Assembly: GCA_008704415.1 (NCBI GenBank)
Contig: VXIS01000267.1
Location: 1-64,000, forward strand
Source of the DNA: Sphaerosporella brunnea
Lineage: Eukaryota > Ascomycota > Pezizomycetes > Pezizales > Pyronemataceae
Direction of reading: 5' to 3'
DNA length: 64,000 nucleotides
In this document: positions 12,091 through 21,726 of the stretch, in pieces
Layout of the letters: each line of letters opens with the position of its first letter
Position numbering within the stretch: the first letter of the stretch is position 1
Notes under the pieces: model-generated
The model's database searches: none
The model's input: the letters and a program-made list of their open reading frames with translations, nothing else
What the model was told of the DNA's origin: nothing
Translations under genes and position numbers: made by a program

Positions 12091-12636
12091 TCACGCAAGC
12101 TCTGGCAAGATCGCACTGACCTCTTCACTGTCTTTTATGCGCACTGTTGATCCAGCCACCGCGAGCCAAGCCGGGCGGTCGTTGATCCAATTTGTGAAAG
12201 CAATGGATGGGGCTCCCGGGTGCGGATTCGGCGGCGGACACCAGCCGGTAGCGGGGATTGGAAGATGATACAACTTTTGGACCTCGGTGGCGTCGTTGCG
12301 CATCCAGCTGTCGGCGTTCCAACTAGGCCCGCAGAATCCTTTCGGTCGCCTTGAGTATGACACAATCGGTAGAAAGGTGACGACGGTCTCCTTGCGGTGG
12401 TCATAGCGTGTGACGAACGTTATCAAGGCGAGATGCCAGCCCTTACCCCCAGCGGTAAGAATTGGGCTGCACGCGCAGCTCGCCTGAGATGGATGCAGTG
12501 ACGGGTAGTAGGCTGAGCGGGGCCCATGCGGGAAGTTGATTTGTAGCACCGAAAACGACAACATCACCAGCTCTCCCACCTGGGGGAGCTGCTGATCGGT
12601 GTCGTAGCAGTGATGTATCCAACGAACGGATTGCAT
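12091..12636 (-). CDS. hypothetical protein A of a two-member paralogous family
   Basis: The family was not recognised. The protein has 181 residues from the ATG at 12636, preceded by a CA/CT-rich leader typical of fungal 5' UTRs. It aligns over most of its length with the reading frame at 36779-37342 (roughly 45% identity by eye). Shared blocks are VGELVML, INFP-GPRS-Y, PI-SYS, GFCG-W-AD-WMR, QK-YHLP-PA-GW-PP and F-NWIN. Conservation of Trp, Cys, Gly and Pro positions with many silent changes suggests purifying selection. No signal peptide or membrane segment is evident. Introns at either end are possible, as the paralogue frame is open upstream of its ATG. Confidence 0.6.
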   Translation of the reverse strand: MQSVRWIHHCYDTDQQLPQVGELVMLSFSVLQINFPHGPRSAYYPSLHPSQASCACSPILTAGGKGWHLALITFVTRYDHRKETVVTFLPIVSYSRRPKGFCGPSWNADSWMRNDATEVQKLYHLPIPATGWCPPPNPHPGAPSIAFTNWINDRPAWLAVAGSTVRIKDSEEVSAILPELA

Positions 12637-13226
12637 GTTGTCGCTGCGGGTTGGGGCGGTGCGGCTTCGGACGGTGCAATGGTGGTTGGGCGTGCGTGGT
12701 TTGTCGGCCGGTGAGGGTTAGAGGTAGGCGTAGGGGTTGCCGCGCGTTAGGGCTTGGCCCACACCGCATTTCGTCGTCTCGCAATACTTACGTAATCGGC
12801 AATCCTTGGAACTGCCACGGATTTCCAGGTTTATCACCATTGCGTCGAAATACTGACAGATGGACCCGTTCTCTTGATGTTCGCGATCATTCGAGTGGCG
12901 TCAACGCTTAACCCTTACACCTTGGACACCACTGCGCCCTCCCGGGCCTCAACATAGCTCAGCACCGTCGCAGGCCAGCCAGCCTCCCCTTGCATCACAA
13001 TGGAATACACTGGCTCTCTCGAACTCGCTCAGCTTGAAGATACTGCCGGTTCGTTGTGTTTGGGGCCTTGCCTACCAGGCAAACATCCAATCAATCCACA
13101 GAAGGGGCCGTTCAGTGCGGACCGTGTTTCTTTGATTCACAGCGGGGGCGCTGAAGAGGACGGGCCGCCGAGCCCGACGCAACCGCCGACAAAGCACGCA
13201 CGGGAGGTCCCCCCCCCCCCCTTCCT

Positions 13227-13604
13227 GATGCATTCGGAGCATGCAGGGCCGAGGGACGCACTGGTCGTGCGCCCAACGCCCGGCAAGCGAGACGTGCCAG
13301 ACCCGACCCCTCCCGCGATAAGACCGACGCGAACGAAGGGTGGACGAAGTTCGAAAGGAAGAAACGCAGGCGGCCCTCGGGCCGCACCGCGACACAACCT
13401 ACTGCGAAGGGCGTCCCGTCTTGGGCCCAAGTGGCTCGAGGCGGTGGTGCAAGCATCAACATTTTCATAGGCGAAGCCGCTGACACCAAAACCCACAGGC
13501 CTCGCAAGCCTATAGGGGGGAAAAAGAAGAAGGAGAAAGGGAAGGAGAAGGGAAAGGCGAAGGGGAAGGAGAGGGAGCAGCGGGCTCCGGACGTGCGGGA
13601 TTGA
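13227..13604 (+). pseudogene. LINE ORF1-like C-terminal fragment
   Basis: Following a 13-C run (13209-13221) that probably caused a frameshift, one frame runs 125 codons to a TGA. It contains WTKFERKKRRRPSG, the block VPSWAQVARGGG (a WAQVA motif common near the start of Tad/I-type LINE ORF1 proteins) and a Lys-rich end (GGKKKKEKGKEKGKAKGKE). The stop is followed by a 3' UTR and hairpin tail shared with the LINE at 35.2-35.36 kb. The fragment therefore looks like ORF1 sequence joined directly to a LINE 3' end, either by internal deletion or as a non-autonomous derivative. Confidence 0.45.
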
Positions 13605-13782
13605 AGAGGGGGTGAAACACAGTCCTTTCTGTATACGTTTTGCGATTTCCTTGATTTTCTTTCCTTCGGAGGGGTAGGCCCCAGAGTAGGACCCCGAGCC
13701 TCGGGGTAGCGATGATTCTGTTTTACCTATAGGTCAGGGCCGCAAGCGGCCGAATACATCATGATTGAAAAAAAAAAAACCA
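13605..13782 (+). mobile_element. LINE 3' UTR and tail
   Basis: The UTR contains CCTTCGGAGG and GGCCCCAGAGTAGG blocks also found before the tail at 35.3 kb. It ends in the hairpin GGCCGCAAGCGGCC (13738-13751), then CGAATACATCATGATTG and a run of A. It belongs to the same family as four other tails in the window. Confidence 0.8.
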
Positions 13783-16345
13783 TCAAATGCCGCGGCGTGC
13801 AATTCTCCACAAAATCACATCGTTCGCAAACCCCGGGCTGCAAACATCCGACCGCTGAAGGCTACATAAAACGCCGCGGGGATATCATAATGGGCGGCAA
13901 GCAGAACCAAACCCCTTGCCAGCAGAGTGGGCAGCGTGAGGACCAAACCCCGAACCGTCTAGGACCGCCGCCGAGCGTTCTCGCCAGAGCGTGTCAGTGT
14001 GTTCTTGACGACGGGTTGCGCGACTTCCATTCAAGAGCCACAGGACCCCTCGCGGGGCCATCCCACATAACATCCATCCATGGGGGGATAGATTTGAATA
14101 AAGAGGGAGAATGAAAGTCCTTTAACGCCCTATACCTGAAAGTTTGAGCTCATTCCATAGAGAGTAAAGGCGTGTAGCACATTTTGACCCGGAAGAGCAA
14201 GCTGTGGGTGGCACTTTTATATGTTTAAGTTTTCGCTTAGAAGCGAGATCTCGGGACCTCTATATTTCACCAGATAGCGGTATGTGTTATAGTCGAGTAG
14301 ATCGGGTATTGTGTATGTACAACTACGTAGCGAGGTGGTAATGGGGATAATTGGGTCAGGGTCACCGTCAATTTGGGAATCCTCTCGCAGTCACAGTTTG
14401 GTCTTCAAGGTCACACAACAGGCTTTGATTGTTCTGTTACAGTGCAGCCTAGGTGTCAGTTTGAGCGAAGGAGTGTATTACACAGGGCAACATCTGCTGC
14501 TTCAGTGCAAATCATGCCGGCGTGGGTCAAAACACGCTGAATAGCAAACCTCTTCCACACGGATGGAAGTCCATTATCTGTGCTCGTCAAGTGGTTATAC
14601 CCACGGCTATGGGAATGTTGCGGGTTGAACCGCCGGTGTACTAACTTTGTTGTGACTCTAGTTTGTCAAGAACGCTTTCCAGGTAGGTGGAATTGCAAGT
14701 GCGTAGCTGTCTAACATCATTGTAGATGACACACAACCCCAGATCAAGCTACGTTGCGTGCCCCACAAAGTAGCAAAAGAGGATGTGGTCATACAGCGGC
14801 TGTTTTCCATAAACATCCCAGATGCCGCAGGTTGCAGGCCGAGTACCTGACGTAGCTGAGTTGGCAGACGCGCTCACGCACCATACAAGTCAGGGAAGCA
14901 CAACGCCCTAAGCACATCCGTAGCCCTCGCAGGAGACCGGGGAAAGGTCCACTGTAGGCAGCCAGGATTCGCGGCGCTTCAAGGGAGACCATGTTCAATG
15001 ATTCAGTGCAAGCGACTTACAAAGCTTCCAGTCTGTGATCGCAAGCGAGCGACTCGAGCAATGTGGTCGCTAAAACACTCATCAGGCAGAATGTTGCGAG
15101 ACTGATCGCACCAGCGTCTCTACTTCAGTGGGTTAGATATAATAACCCCGTTGTCGGCCTGGCATTCCATCACCTCCGCCCCCTCCTGATGACAAAATGA
15201 GAGGTTGCGGCGAGACGCAGGGTATGCCAGACGGCTCTCCAGCTAATCGCGATTGCTGGAGAGGTTGGAGGGCAGCTGAAAGTGGCGTGGATTGCTTTCC
15301 AAGGCTCAATCAGGTACGATTCGTGTACCCAACAATCAGTCAGCGTACTGCACCCGATGGCGCCCCGTGGCGTCGTGCCCCGGCCGCGAACTGTCAGTGT
15401 ACGGCAGGCTTACCTTGTTTGATTCCTGGCGTACGGTTCCTCCGAGTTGCAGGGTTCATCTCGGGTGATTGAATGGTGAAGCTGCGCGGTTGTGCTCGCT
15501 GGCATCTGGCACGGAAGGGTGAGCCGGTTGCTGATTCCTTGGGTATGGAAACGCTGCTTCGAATATGCTGCCAGTTGTCAAATGGAACGGTGGGGTTGCA
15601 GCCTTACCCAAGCAATCGTTCAAACACCAGAACTGATGCGGGGTTCGGCAGGCTCTGTCACCTGAAAAGTCGAAACGCAGTCATGACATCGCGCAGGATG
15701 CGGATACATAGCAAACAGCCATTCTAAAGCTCCAGCGGCAGGGCGTGGTAGAAGGTTACATCGCGAGCTGCTCGCAGTGCGTCGCCACTTCGTCGCCGGC
15801 CATAATCGTGATCTAAAGAGAAACAGGCCTGGCCAGTATGTCTCGTGAGCGCAGCGTTTCATGTACCTGCAGTTGCGATATGTCCTTTTCCATCCCATTC
15901 AGATGCTATACGCTATCGTGGTGTCACAATATTGCGTGATCGTTCGCAGTGCCTCCTCCAACCGCAGATCTGTTTGTTTATTCCAATGCTACTGATGATC
16001 AATCAACTCTTACGTATCTCGAAGACACTTCAGGCCCACACAGCTCGGTATCTCCGTCGCACCGGTTCCCCGACCGTTGCAACCTTGCGAATGGACATAT
16101 CACGCGGAGAATGTTTGACTTTGATTGTATATTCCTTGCGTTGCACATACTCACCACTCCGTCCGTAGTGGTACAGTTCTAGGTTTGTCAGGTTACAGAG
16201 TCAGGTTTTGCGCAGAACACGTACCGCTCACATTCCGCTCCAGTAGGTCCCCACAGCTTTCAAGAGGACAACATCTTCAATTGTTGTACAGTATGTGATC
16301 GACATGGCAGCGTTACATTGCAAAAGAAACGGTCCGACTGTCCTA
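13783..16345. other. no gene recognised (about 2.5 kb)
   Basis: Only short frames without motifs. No repeats with resolvable ends were found. The right part merges into the 3' side of the small minus-strand gene at 16.4-16.7 kb. Confidence 0.4.
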
Positions 16346-16455
16346 TTCCAGCTTATCCCATACCGGTCCCCCGGGCAGCAGCTATGTGCACTTCACCAAC
16401 GAAGCTGTCGCCAGTGTCAAAGTCCTCCACCAATCGGTGGAGCTGGCACCGATCC

Positions 16456-16684
16456 TCAAGCGGTGGTTGCAGCCACACTCGAGGCGACTGGCGCTTTCGT
16501 GACGTAGTGAATCGCCTTGACGTACTCCATGTGCTGGAGGCACCGGTACATGTGGCGAACCTGTTCGTTTGTCAGCGCCCAACCTCGCCGAGATCGATCG
16601 CGTTCAGCTCACTTGGCGCATGTGGCGCGCGAAAGTGCCCTCGTTGCCAAAGTGTCCATAGATGTCGCAGGGCTTGACCGACAT
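16456..16684 (-). CDS. small spliced hypothetical gene
   Basis: Not recognised. The model is ATG at 16684, exon 1 16684-16613 (24 codons), a 52-nt intron 16612-16561 and exon 2 16560-16456, giving 58 residues. The intron has a GTGAGC donor, a GCTGAC branch sequence and an AACAG acceptor, and joins in phase 0. The peptide starts MSVKPCDIYGHFGNEG and continues with FARHMRQVRHMYRC. A second frame, shifted after THE-Tyr-Val-Thr-Lys region, reads on to about 16346 with VWLQPPLEDRCQLHRLVEDF, so the native protein may be longer with one frameshift or a missed intron. A TATA box lies at 17201-17210, the leader is CT-rich, and a MITE sits in that leader. Splicing is inferred. Confidence 0.55.
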
Positions 16685-16792
16685 GGTTGATTCGATTCAG
16701 CGGTGAGTTTTGTGAGTTGTGTTGGAAGGAAGTTTCGTTATTGCAGCAAGCGAAGGTGGGGAAGGTTAGAAGCGAGTGTTGAAAGTGGTGAA

Positions 16793-17097
16793 CAGGGCGG
16801 TCAATAGTCGGGCCGGCCGCCAGGTCAAACGGGGCCCCACGGAGTGGGTCAGGTCGGGCCGGTGATGTGGCAAGCCCGACAGGTTCGGGCCGGCATAAGA
16901 AAAACCTGGATATCTGATAGGTGCCGGCCGGTGCCCGGTATCCTGAATTAAGGCCGGGTCGGTCATTGTGCCAAACGCAGGGCCACTAAAAGCGCTCATT
17001 GTTCGGTGCTCGTTCCGCCGCAGCTGAAGCGTCGGTCGCAATCAGTCCGGTCCAGGCCGCGCTCACAGCCGGACTGGCCGGACTTTTGACAGCCCTG
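16793..17097. mobile_element. hAT-type MITE in the 5' leader of the 16.5-kb gene
   Basis: A 305-bp element with terminal inverted repeats CAGGGCGGTCAATAGTC on the left and, reverse-complemented, CAGGGCTGTCAAAAGTC on the right, continuing into GC-rich GGCCGG blocks. It is flanked by a perfect 8-bp duplication GTGGTGAA (16785-16792 and 17098-17105). The CAGGG terminus and 8-bp duplication identify it as hAT-like. It lies about 110 bp upstream of the ATG at 16684 on the minus strand and between that ATG and a TATA box. Removing it joins two pyrimidine-rich leader segments. Confidence 0.85.
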
Positions 17098-17200
17098 GTG
17101 GTGAACGTGTAGGTGTGTAGGTGCCGAGCGTAGCCGAAGTTGTGGTGAAGGATGGTGGTGGGAAAAGGAATTGTTTCTATCCAACAGGGCAATCTAAGTG

Positions 17201-17210
17201 CCTTTATATA
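17201..17210 (-). promoter_or_regulatory. TATA box for the 16.5-kb gene
   Basis: On the minus strand the sequence reads GGGGTATATAAAGG, followed by a CA/CT-rich stretch. Without the 313 bp of MITE plus duplication, it would lie about 200 bp from the ATG at 16684. Promoter function is inferred from sequence and spacing. Confidence 0.5.
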
Positions 17211-18085
17211 CCCCTCCCAGCCTCACTAGACATCACTCGGTATTCGATCGCAGTATCTGACCCGTCCTATCACTTTTTCTCACTCGTCCTTATCCATGCC
17301 TAGAAAGTCAGTTTCCAACAGGGAGGTCGGTTGCAAGTGAGGTTCGTTAGAAGTGAGGTGCTTTTGGAGTCAGGTTGATTGACCGTGGGGTTGGTTGACC
17401 GTAGAGTTGGTTGGCAGTAGGATTTCTTGAAACTAGGGTACTAGGAGCTCAACGTGGGAGGTTGAAAATCCCTTCTGACTGGTTTAGGGTATCATTGATG
17501 GAGTGATTTCCGCCAGTTGCCCAGCCGGTGGAGCTGGGGATGCATGGGATGAAGCCCTTGGTTACCTATTGTTTAAACCACGTCGTTGTAACTGCCTGCT
17601 AAACATTCCATTCATCCTCAATATTTCAGAATCGCGTGTTCCTCAGTCGGAGAGATTGAGGGATTCCCAGTCCTGCTTAAGCGCTATTGCCTACTGCCGG
17701 TGCCCGGTGTGGCGAGAATCACAGGTTAGACAAGGCGAATTTGGGAGTTCTGTAAGATCAGGACTGTAAATATTAAGAGGGCATTTCTCTGTGGGTATGG
17801 TTTCGGTCCATTTCGTTATATTTGCGGCAATTGTAGATGTGTGTCCCGGTATCCTTGCGACCCGTAAATCGACCACATTTCCACACCCCTGGAAAGTGTC
17901 GGTTGTTCCTTACTGCCCAAAAACTCTGTCCGTTGGTTGGCAACTACATGTTTATTCTTCCCCCCCCTTCTCTGTTCTTTCCTTCCACTAGCTCTTTCTT
18001 CAAATGCAACCATTTCGAAGAACGCGTCCTCAAACCAAAAAACACTAAAGACTAAAAAATTCAAACCGAAGTTTTGACCGTGCAC
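17211..18085. other. no gene recognised (about 0.9 kb)
   Basis: Region upstream of the minus-strand gene and before a LINE fragment. Repeated GGTTGACCG/TTGGTTG words occur at about 17310-17410. No reading frame is convincing. Confidence 0.4.
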
Positions 18086-18786
18086 CCGGTGAACAATCCA
18101 ACCTAGCCTTCATAATCATAGAGTGGGTACACGGGGCCAACGTCGCCTCTCTGGCACACATTGGACGACCAGTCACCAACGCCAGGTCCCGCGACCGAAA
18201 CGCTTGACTCAGTCGACAGCTGAAGGCCAAGGCATACTACAAGCGTAAGGAGAAGTGTGATGCCAACGCGGCAAAGACCCCTCAGGCGCTGGCCTGGCGC
18301 TACTACCAGTTCCGCCTCAGCAAAGCGCCGACGGCCCCATACCTGATGTGGACCAACGGCAGGGCGGACGACAAGCGCTGGTACTGCAGAAAGGCACCAG
18401 TACAGACGATAGAGCATGTCTTTAAGCGGTGCGCCATTGTGGCGAGATAAGCAGGATATCCTCTGGCAGGCGGTTAAGGAGGCGACGAAAGAAGGCGATA
18501 CAGTGGGGTGGAGGAGGACCCCCACGCCTGTTAGAAAGATCCTGGCAGATGCGCGCTGCACTGAAGCCATCCTTGGCTTCCTCGGCAGCACACAGGTTGG
18601 CAAGTGGCCGATAGGGCAATCAGAAAGATTAAGGACTCATGTGTTTTCTTCCTGTCTTCCCTACTGCTTAACCAATTTCCTTGGCGCGCCATTCAACTCC
18701 TTGAATCACACCCGTCTGTGGACACCTGAGGTCCAAGGGTAGATTTTATGTACATAGCCAGATGTCATGGCTGCAAGCGGCCGAAT
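18086..18786 (+). mobile_element. LINE fragment: ORF2 C-terminus and 3' UTR
   Basis: A 5'-truncated Tad-like LINE. The frame gives KAKAYYKRKEKCDANAAK and YYQFRLSKAPTAPYLMW, then WYCRKAPVQTIEHVFKRC, the Cys/His block found at the end of such ORF2 proteins. After a break come LWQAVKEATKEG and RCTEAILGFLGSTQVGKW. Parallel sequences lie at 28.9-29.1 and 34.8-35.2 kb. The 3' UTR contains GTCTGTGGACACCTGAGG and the hairpin GGCTGCAAGCGGCC (18769-18782). The tail is interrupted at 18786 by a hAT insertion and resumes at 20024. Confidence 0.8.
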
Positions 18787-20023
18787 TAGTGTTGCGCACG
18801 AGCGGAGTCGAGTCGAGCTCGGGGTAGACTGGAGTCCGCTCGTGCGATTTTGACGCTCGACTCGCGAGCCCGAGCCGGAGCAGGATAAGGTCGAGCTAAA
18901 GCTCGAGCCCGCCATGTATAAAATCACATTTTGACGCACGCGGGAGCTGTTGCAGGGCGATGTAAATTACCCATGAGAGTATAAAGTGCGCAACTCAATC
19001 GGATAAGTCTGAGAGACCCGAAGAGGAGTTCAGCGAAGCTTCAACGTCCGATTCAACACCCTCCGCTGCGTCATGGTCACCAGTCGGCGCTGGTTCGTTC
19101 TCCGCCTCATCCCCATTGTGCCTGAGGCGTTGTTCGTAGCCTGCACTCGTCGTCCAATGTTGCCAAACATCGCAGCAAGATCTTCATCTACCTGAACGCT
19201 TCGAAGGTGAGTGTTTTTAATTGTTTCCAATGAGCCGCGGCTATAGTTGTCCTCCAGAATAGACTCAAAACGTGCACGGGTCACCCCTACCGATGCGGAT
19301 GACCACCCCATAGCTGTAAAGTCCTGAATCATGAAACGCGGATCCAACATGATTGCAATCTTTTGGATGCTAAAGTTATTGGTATCTTCCATGTATTTCC
19401 GTAAGTGAGATAGACCGGCACTGGCAGCATCGAACCAGTTCCATAGGCGTTTTATTATCCCCATTTGCTCCCGTCTTCTTTTTGCGTCGCTTGGGCGATG
19501 GCTGTTGTTCAGTATCAGCCTCCGTTCCGGGGTCTGCCTCTCATCCCGAGAGCTCCTCTGTTGCGGTGTTTTTTGTGGGCTGTCTGCAAGTGGTCCCTGC
19601 AACCTCTTCACGAAATATTATCTTACGGGCGTAGAGAAAGGCGGTATATGGTGAGGCTGCCTGTCCACTGAGCGTCCGCGCCCCAGCGGCAGCATGCAAT
19701 GTATCTAGAGCCATTAGAGTGAGGTCAACAGCGGTGAGAAACACAGGCAGCTCCTTACCCCAACGTCCACTGAGCTCGTCGTTGAATGCACGCATCGCAT
19801 CTTGGGAGCGGGAGGGGGGGAGCGGGGTGGGAGGGGAGTCGACCCGAGGGTACCGGCGGCGAAACCTCGTGCTATCTAGAAAGCTCGAATGACTCGAGTC
19901 CGACCCGAGCTCAAAGTTTTTTCGATCGAGCGCACTCGAGCGCAAAAATGCACAGACTCGAGCCGGCTCGTGCTCGCGGCTCGAGCTTTTTGCTCGAGCC
20001 GGCTCCTCTCGTGCGCAACACAA
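18787..20023 (-). mobile_element. deleted hAT element inserted in the LINE tail
   Basis: A 1237-bp element with terminal inverted repeats TAGTGTTGCGCACGAG (18787-18802) and, reverse-complemented from the right end, TTGTGTTGCGCACGAG. It is flanked by a perfect 8-bp duplication GGCCGAAT (18779-18786 and 20024-20031), which is part of the LINE tail. Subterminal zones (about 18810-18910 and 19880-20010) are packed with GCTCGAGCC/CGAGCCGGCTC motifs. The inside carries only fragments of a minus-strand transposase, so the copy is internally deleted and non-autonomous. A partial relative lies at 35.37-36.11 kb. Confidence 0.9.
19030..19860 (-). pseudogene. hAT transposase fragments within the element
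   Basis: Two overlapping minus-strand frames separated by a one-base frameshift near 19560. The upstream one contains ELSGRWGKELPVFLTAVDL and PYTAFLYARKIIFREEVAG. The downstream one contains MGIIKRLWNWFDAA and KIAIMLDPRFMIQDFTAMGW, the latter resembling the LDPRFK-YF-W block of hAT transposases. A DDE core and the C-terminal dimerisation domain are absent. The first segment is shared with the copy near 35.9 kb. Confidence 0.65.
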
Positions 20024-20060
20024 GGCCGAATACATTATGATTAACACAAAAAAAAAAAAT
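20024..20060 (+). mobile_element. continuation of the interrupted LINE tail
   Basis: GGCCGAATACATTATGATTAACAC and a run of A. Joined to 18778 without the hAT element and one duplication copy, it restores the standard LINE 3' end seen at 13.74 and 35.32 kb. Confidence 0.85.
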
Positions 20061-21650
20061 CATTGAGTGGGTAGATGTGAATACAGCGGGTGCATGATTG
20101 CCTCGACCGATAGCACAGGTGGTGACCATGATTTACATCTCCAAGTTATCGATCAGGTTAGGCTTGCACCCGTGTGGAGGGATGGCTCCAAGTCACTGTT
20201 TGGTTATACGTCGGTGGGCGCCGCGGTGGCTAGAATTGTGATCGGTGCGTTCAGCAGGACGACGGGCAGGGAAGGTTGATGTGAACATCGCATGATGGGG
20301 TGTACGGTGTTTACCGCAGCGTTTGTGGTATTTCATTTGTTGATCAACAGTTTTGCCATATGCGAGAGTTGGCGCATGGCAACAATTACCGGGACAGGGC
20401 TGCTATACTGGGCGGGCGGGGTCGAGGTCAATGATCAATCTCAGATGACCTCAGGACGAAATGCTGAAAACGTGGCTAATATTTGTGCAGTGCGGCGTGT
20501 CGCAACAGCGGAATGTGCGGTTCCCTCGTGGTCGGCGAGTTGTGCCGCAATCGTAGGCTAACCACCTCAAATTTTGTATTTATAACAGAAAGAGAATGGA
20601 GCTCGCCGTTGATGGTTGGCCCAGCGTGGGAGTGGCCATGGCACTCTTCTTGGCCTGTGAAATTTGTTGGAGCCCATTCCTATCTCTTGCCTCCGTTGTC
20701 CACGCCAATGCCGTCGATGCTTAGCGTAAGTGCGTGGTTCTGTGAAGTCTGTTTCTATCGGCGGTTGACAGACGTTTTGTCTCCATAATCAAAGTGAAAA
20801 GTCATAAAGAAGATCTCGTCGCGCATGTTGTGCGCTGGATTTATGTTTCCCGTTGAGGCGGCAACTCAGCCAGATTGTTATGGGAAGACACGGTCGTGCT
20901 TGATTTGCATTTCTCCCGTCTTGGAGCAATGGATCTTGTAAGATTAACACAATTAGTACGGGTGGCTTTTTACGTATTCCCTTACCAAAGATATCAAACC
21001 ACGTCACAGTAAGGATGGTATGATGTCAGTATTCTACGAGTTTCTTTACCTTTCTTTCCTACGTCATTTGGAATCTTCTAGCCTTCGCATGGCCTCACTA
21101 ACTCGTTACAACTCCCCTCGCCCGGCGATTGGTCCTATGCCGGTTGCATGACCGCGCTTTGTCACGCTGTCATGATATCAGGTTCCGAAGCTTACATCGC
21201 CTGCATTTTGCACATCCGAGCAACGACAGTACCATAGCTGGCGCGGCCCCACGCCAGCTCTCAGAGCGATCAGTATCGCCACATTCGTTTGCAGCCTGTG
21301 AACCGTGACCTTACAACAAAGACCACATGCAGCCGTCCTGATGCCTGTCTGTCGCTCGATATTCGAAGTTACATCCCTTGACGCCTGACTGCTGGGCGAG
21401 GGGTACTTGTGAGCGCAAGAGGGACGTCATACTAGTGCTGCAAGAACAGGCAGGTGCGGTCACCACACAGGTGGTCACCCGTACGGTTTCTAAGTCTTTA
21501 GAGAGACCATTCGCGCGATCAATCAGTGTTCAGTGGCTGTCATTCCAGCACCATTATATGATGATTGGGTGACGTTTCGGGCACCCAGCCCTAAATGCAA
21601 TAGGGTTTGTTCATATTTTGGACGTCTTCAGCAACACGTAACAAACTACA
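20061..21650. other. no gene recognised; upstream of the FunK1 gene
   Basis: About 1.6 kb without convincing coding sequence. The last part (about 21630-21726) is rich in CA/CT (ACACCCACTTCCAACC and similar) and is likely the leader of the kinase gene. Confidence 0.4.
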
Positions 21651-21726
21651 CCCACTTCCAACCATATTCAACCGCTTTCAACTATAGACGATCAGAGCCT
21701 TCAGGACAGTGGCCGTTACTCGCACT

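Noticed and set aside
12030..12110. Intron joining gene A to the frame at 11448-12029
   Set aside because: A GTCAGT donor and CGCAG acceptor exist, but the join gives an in-frame TAG; other pairs did not keep the phase.
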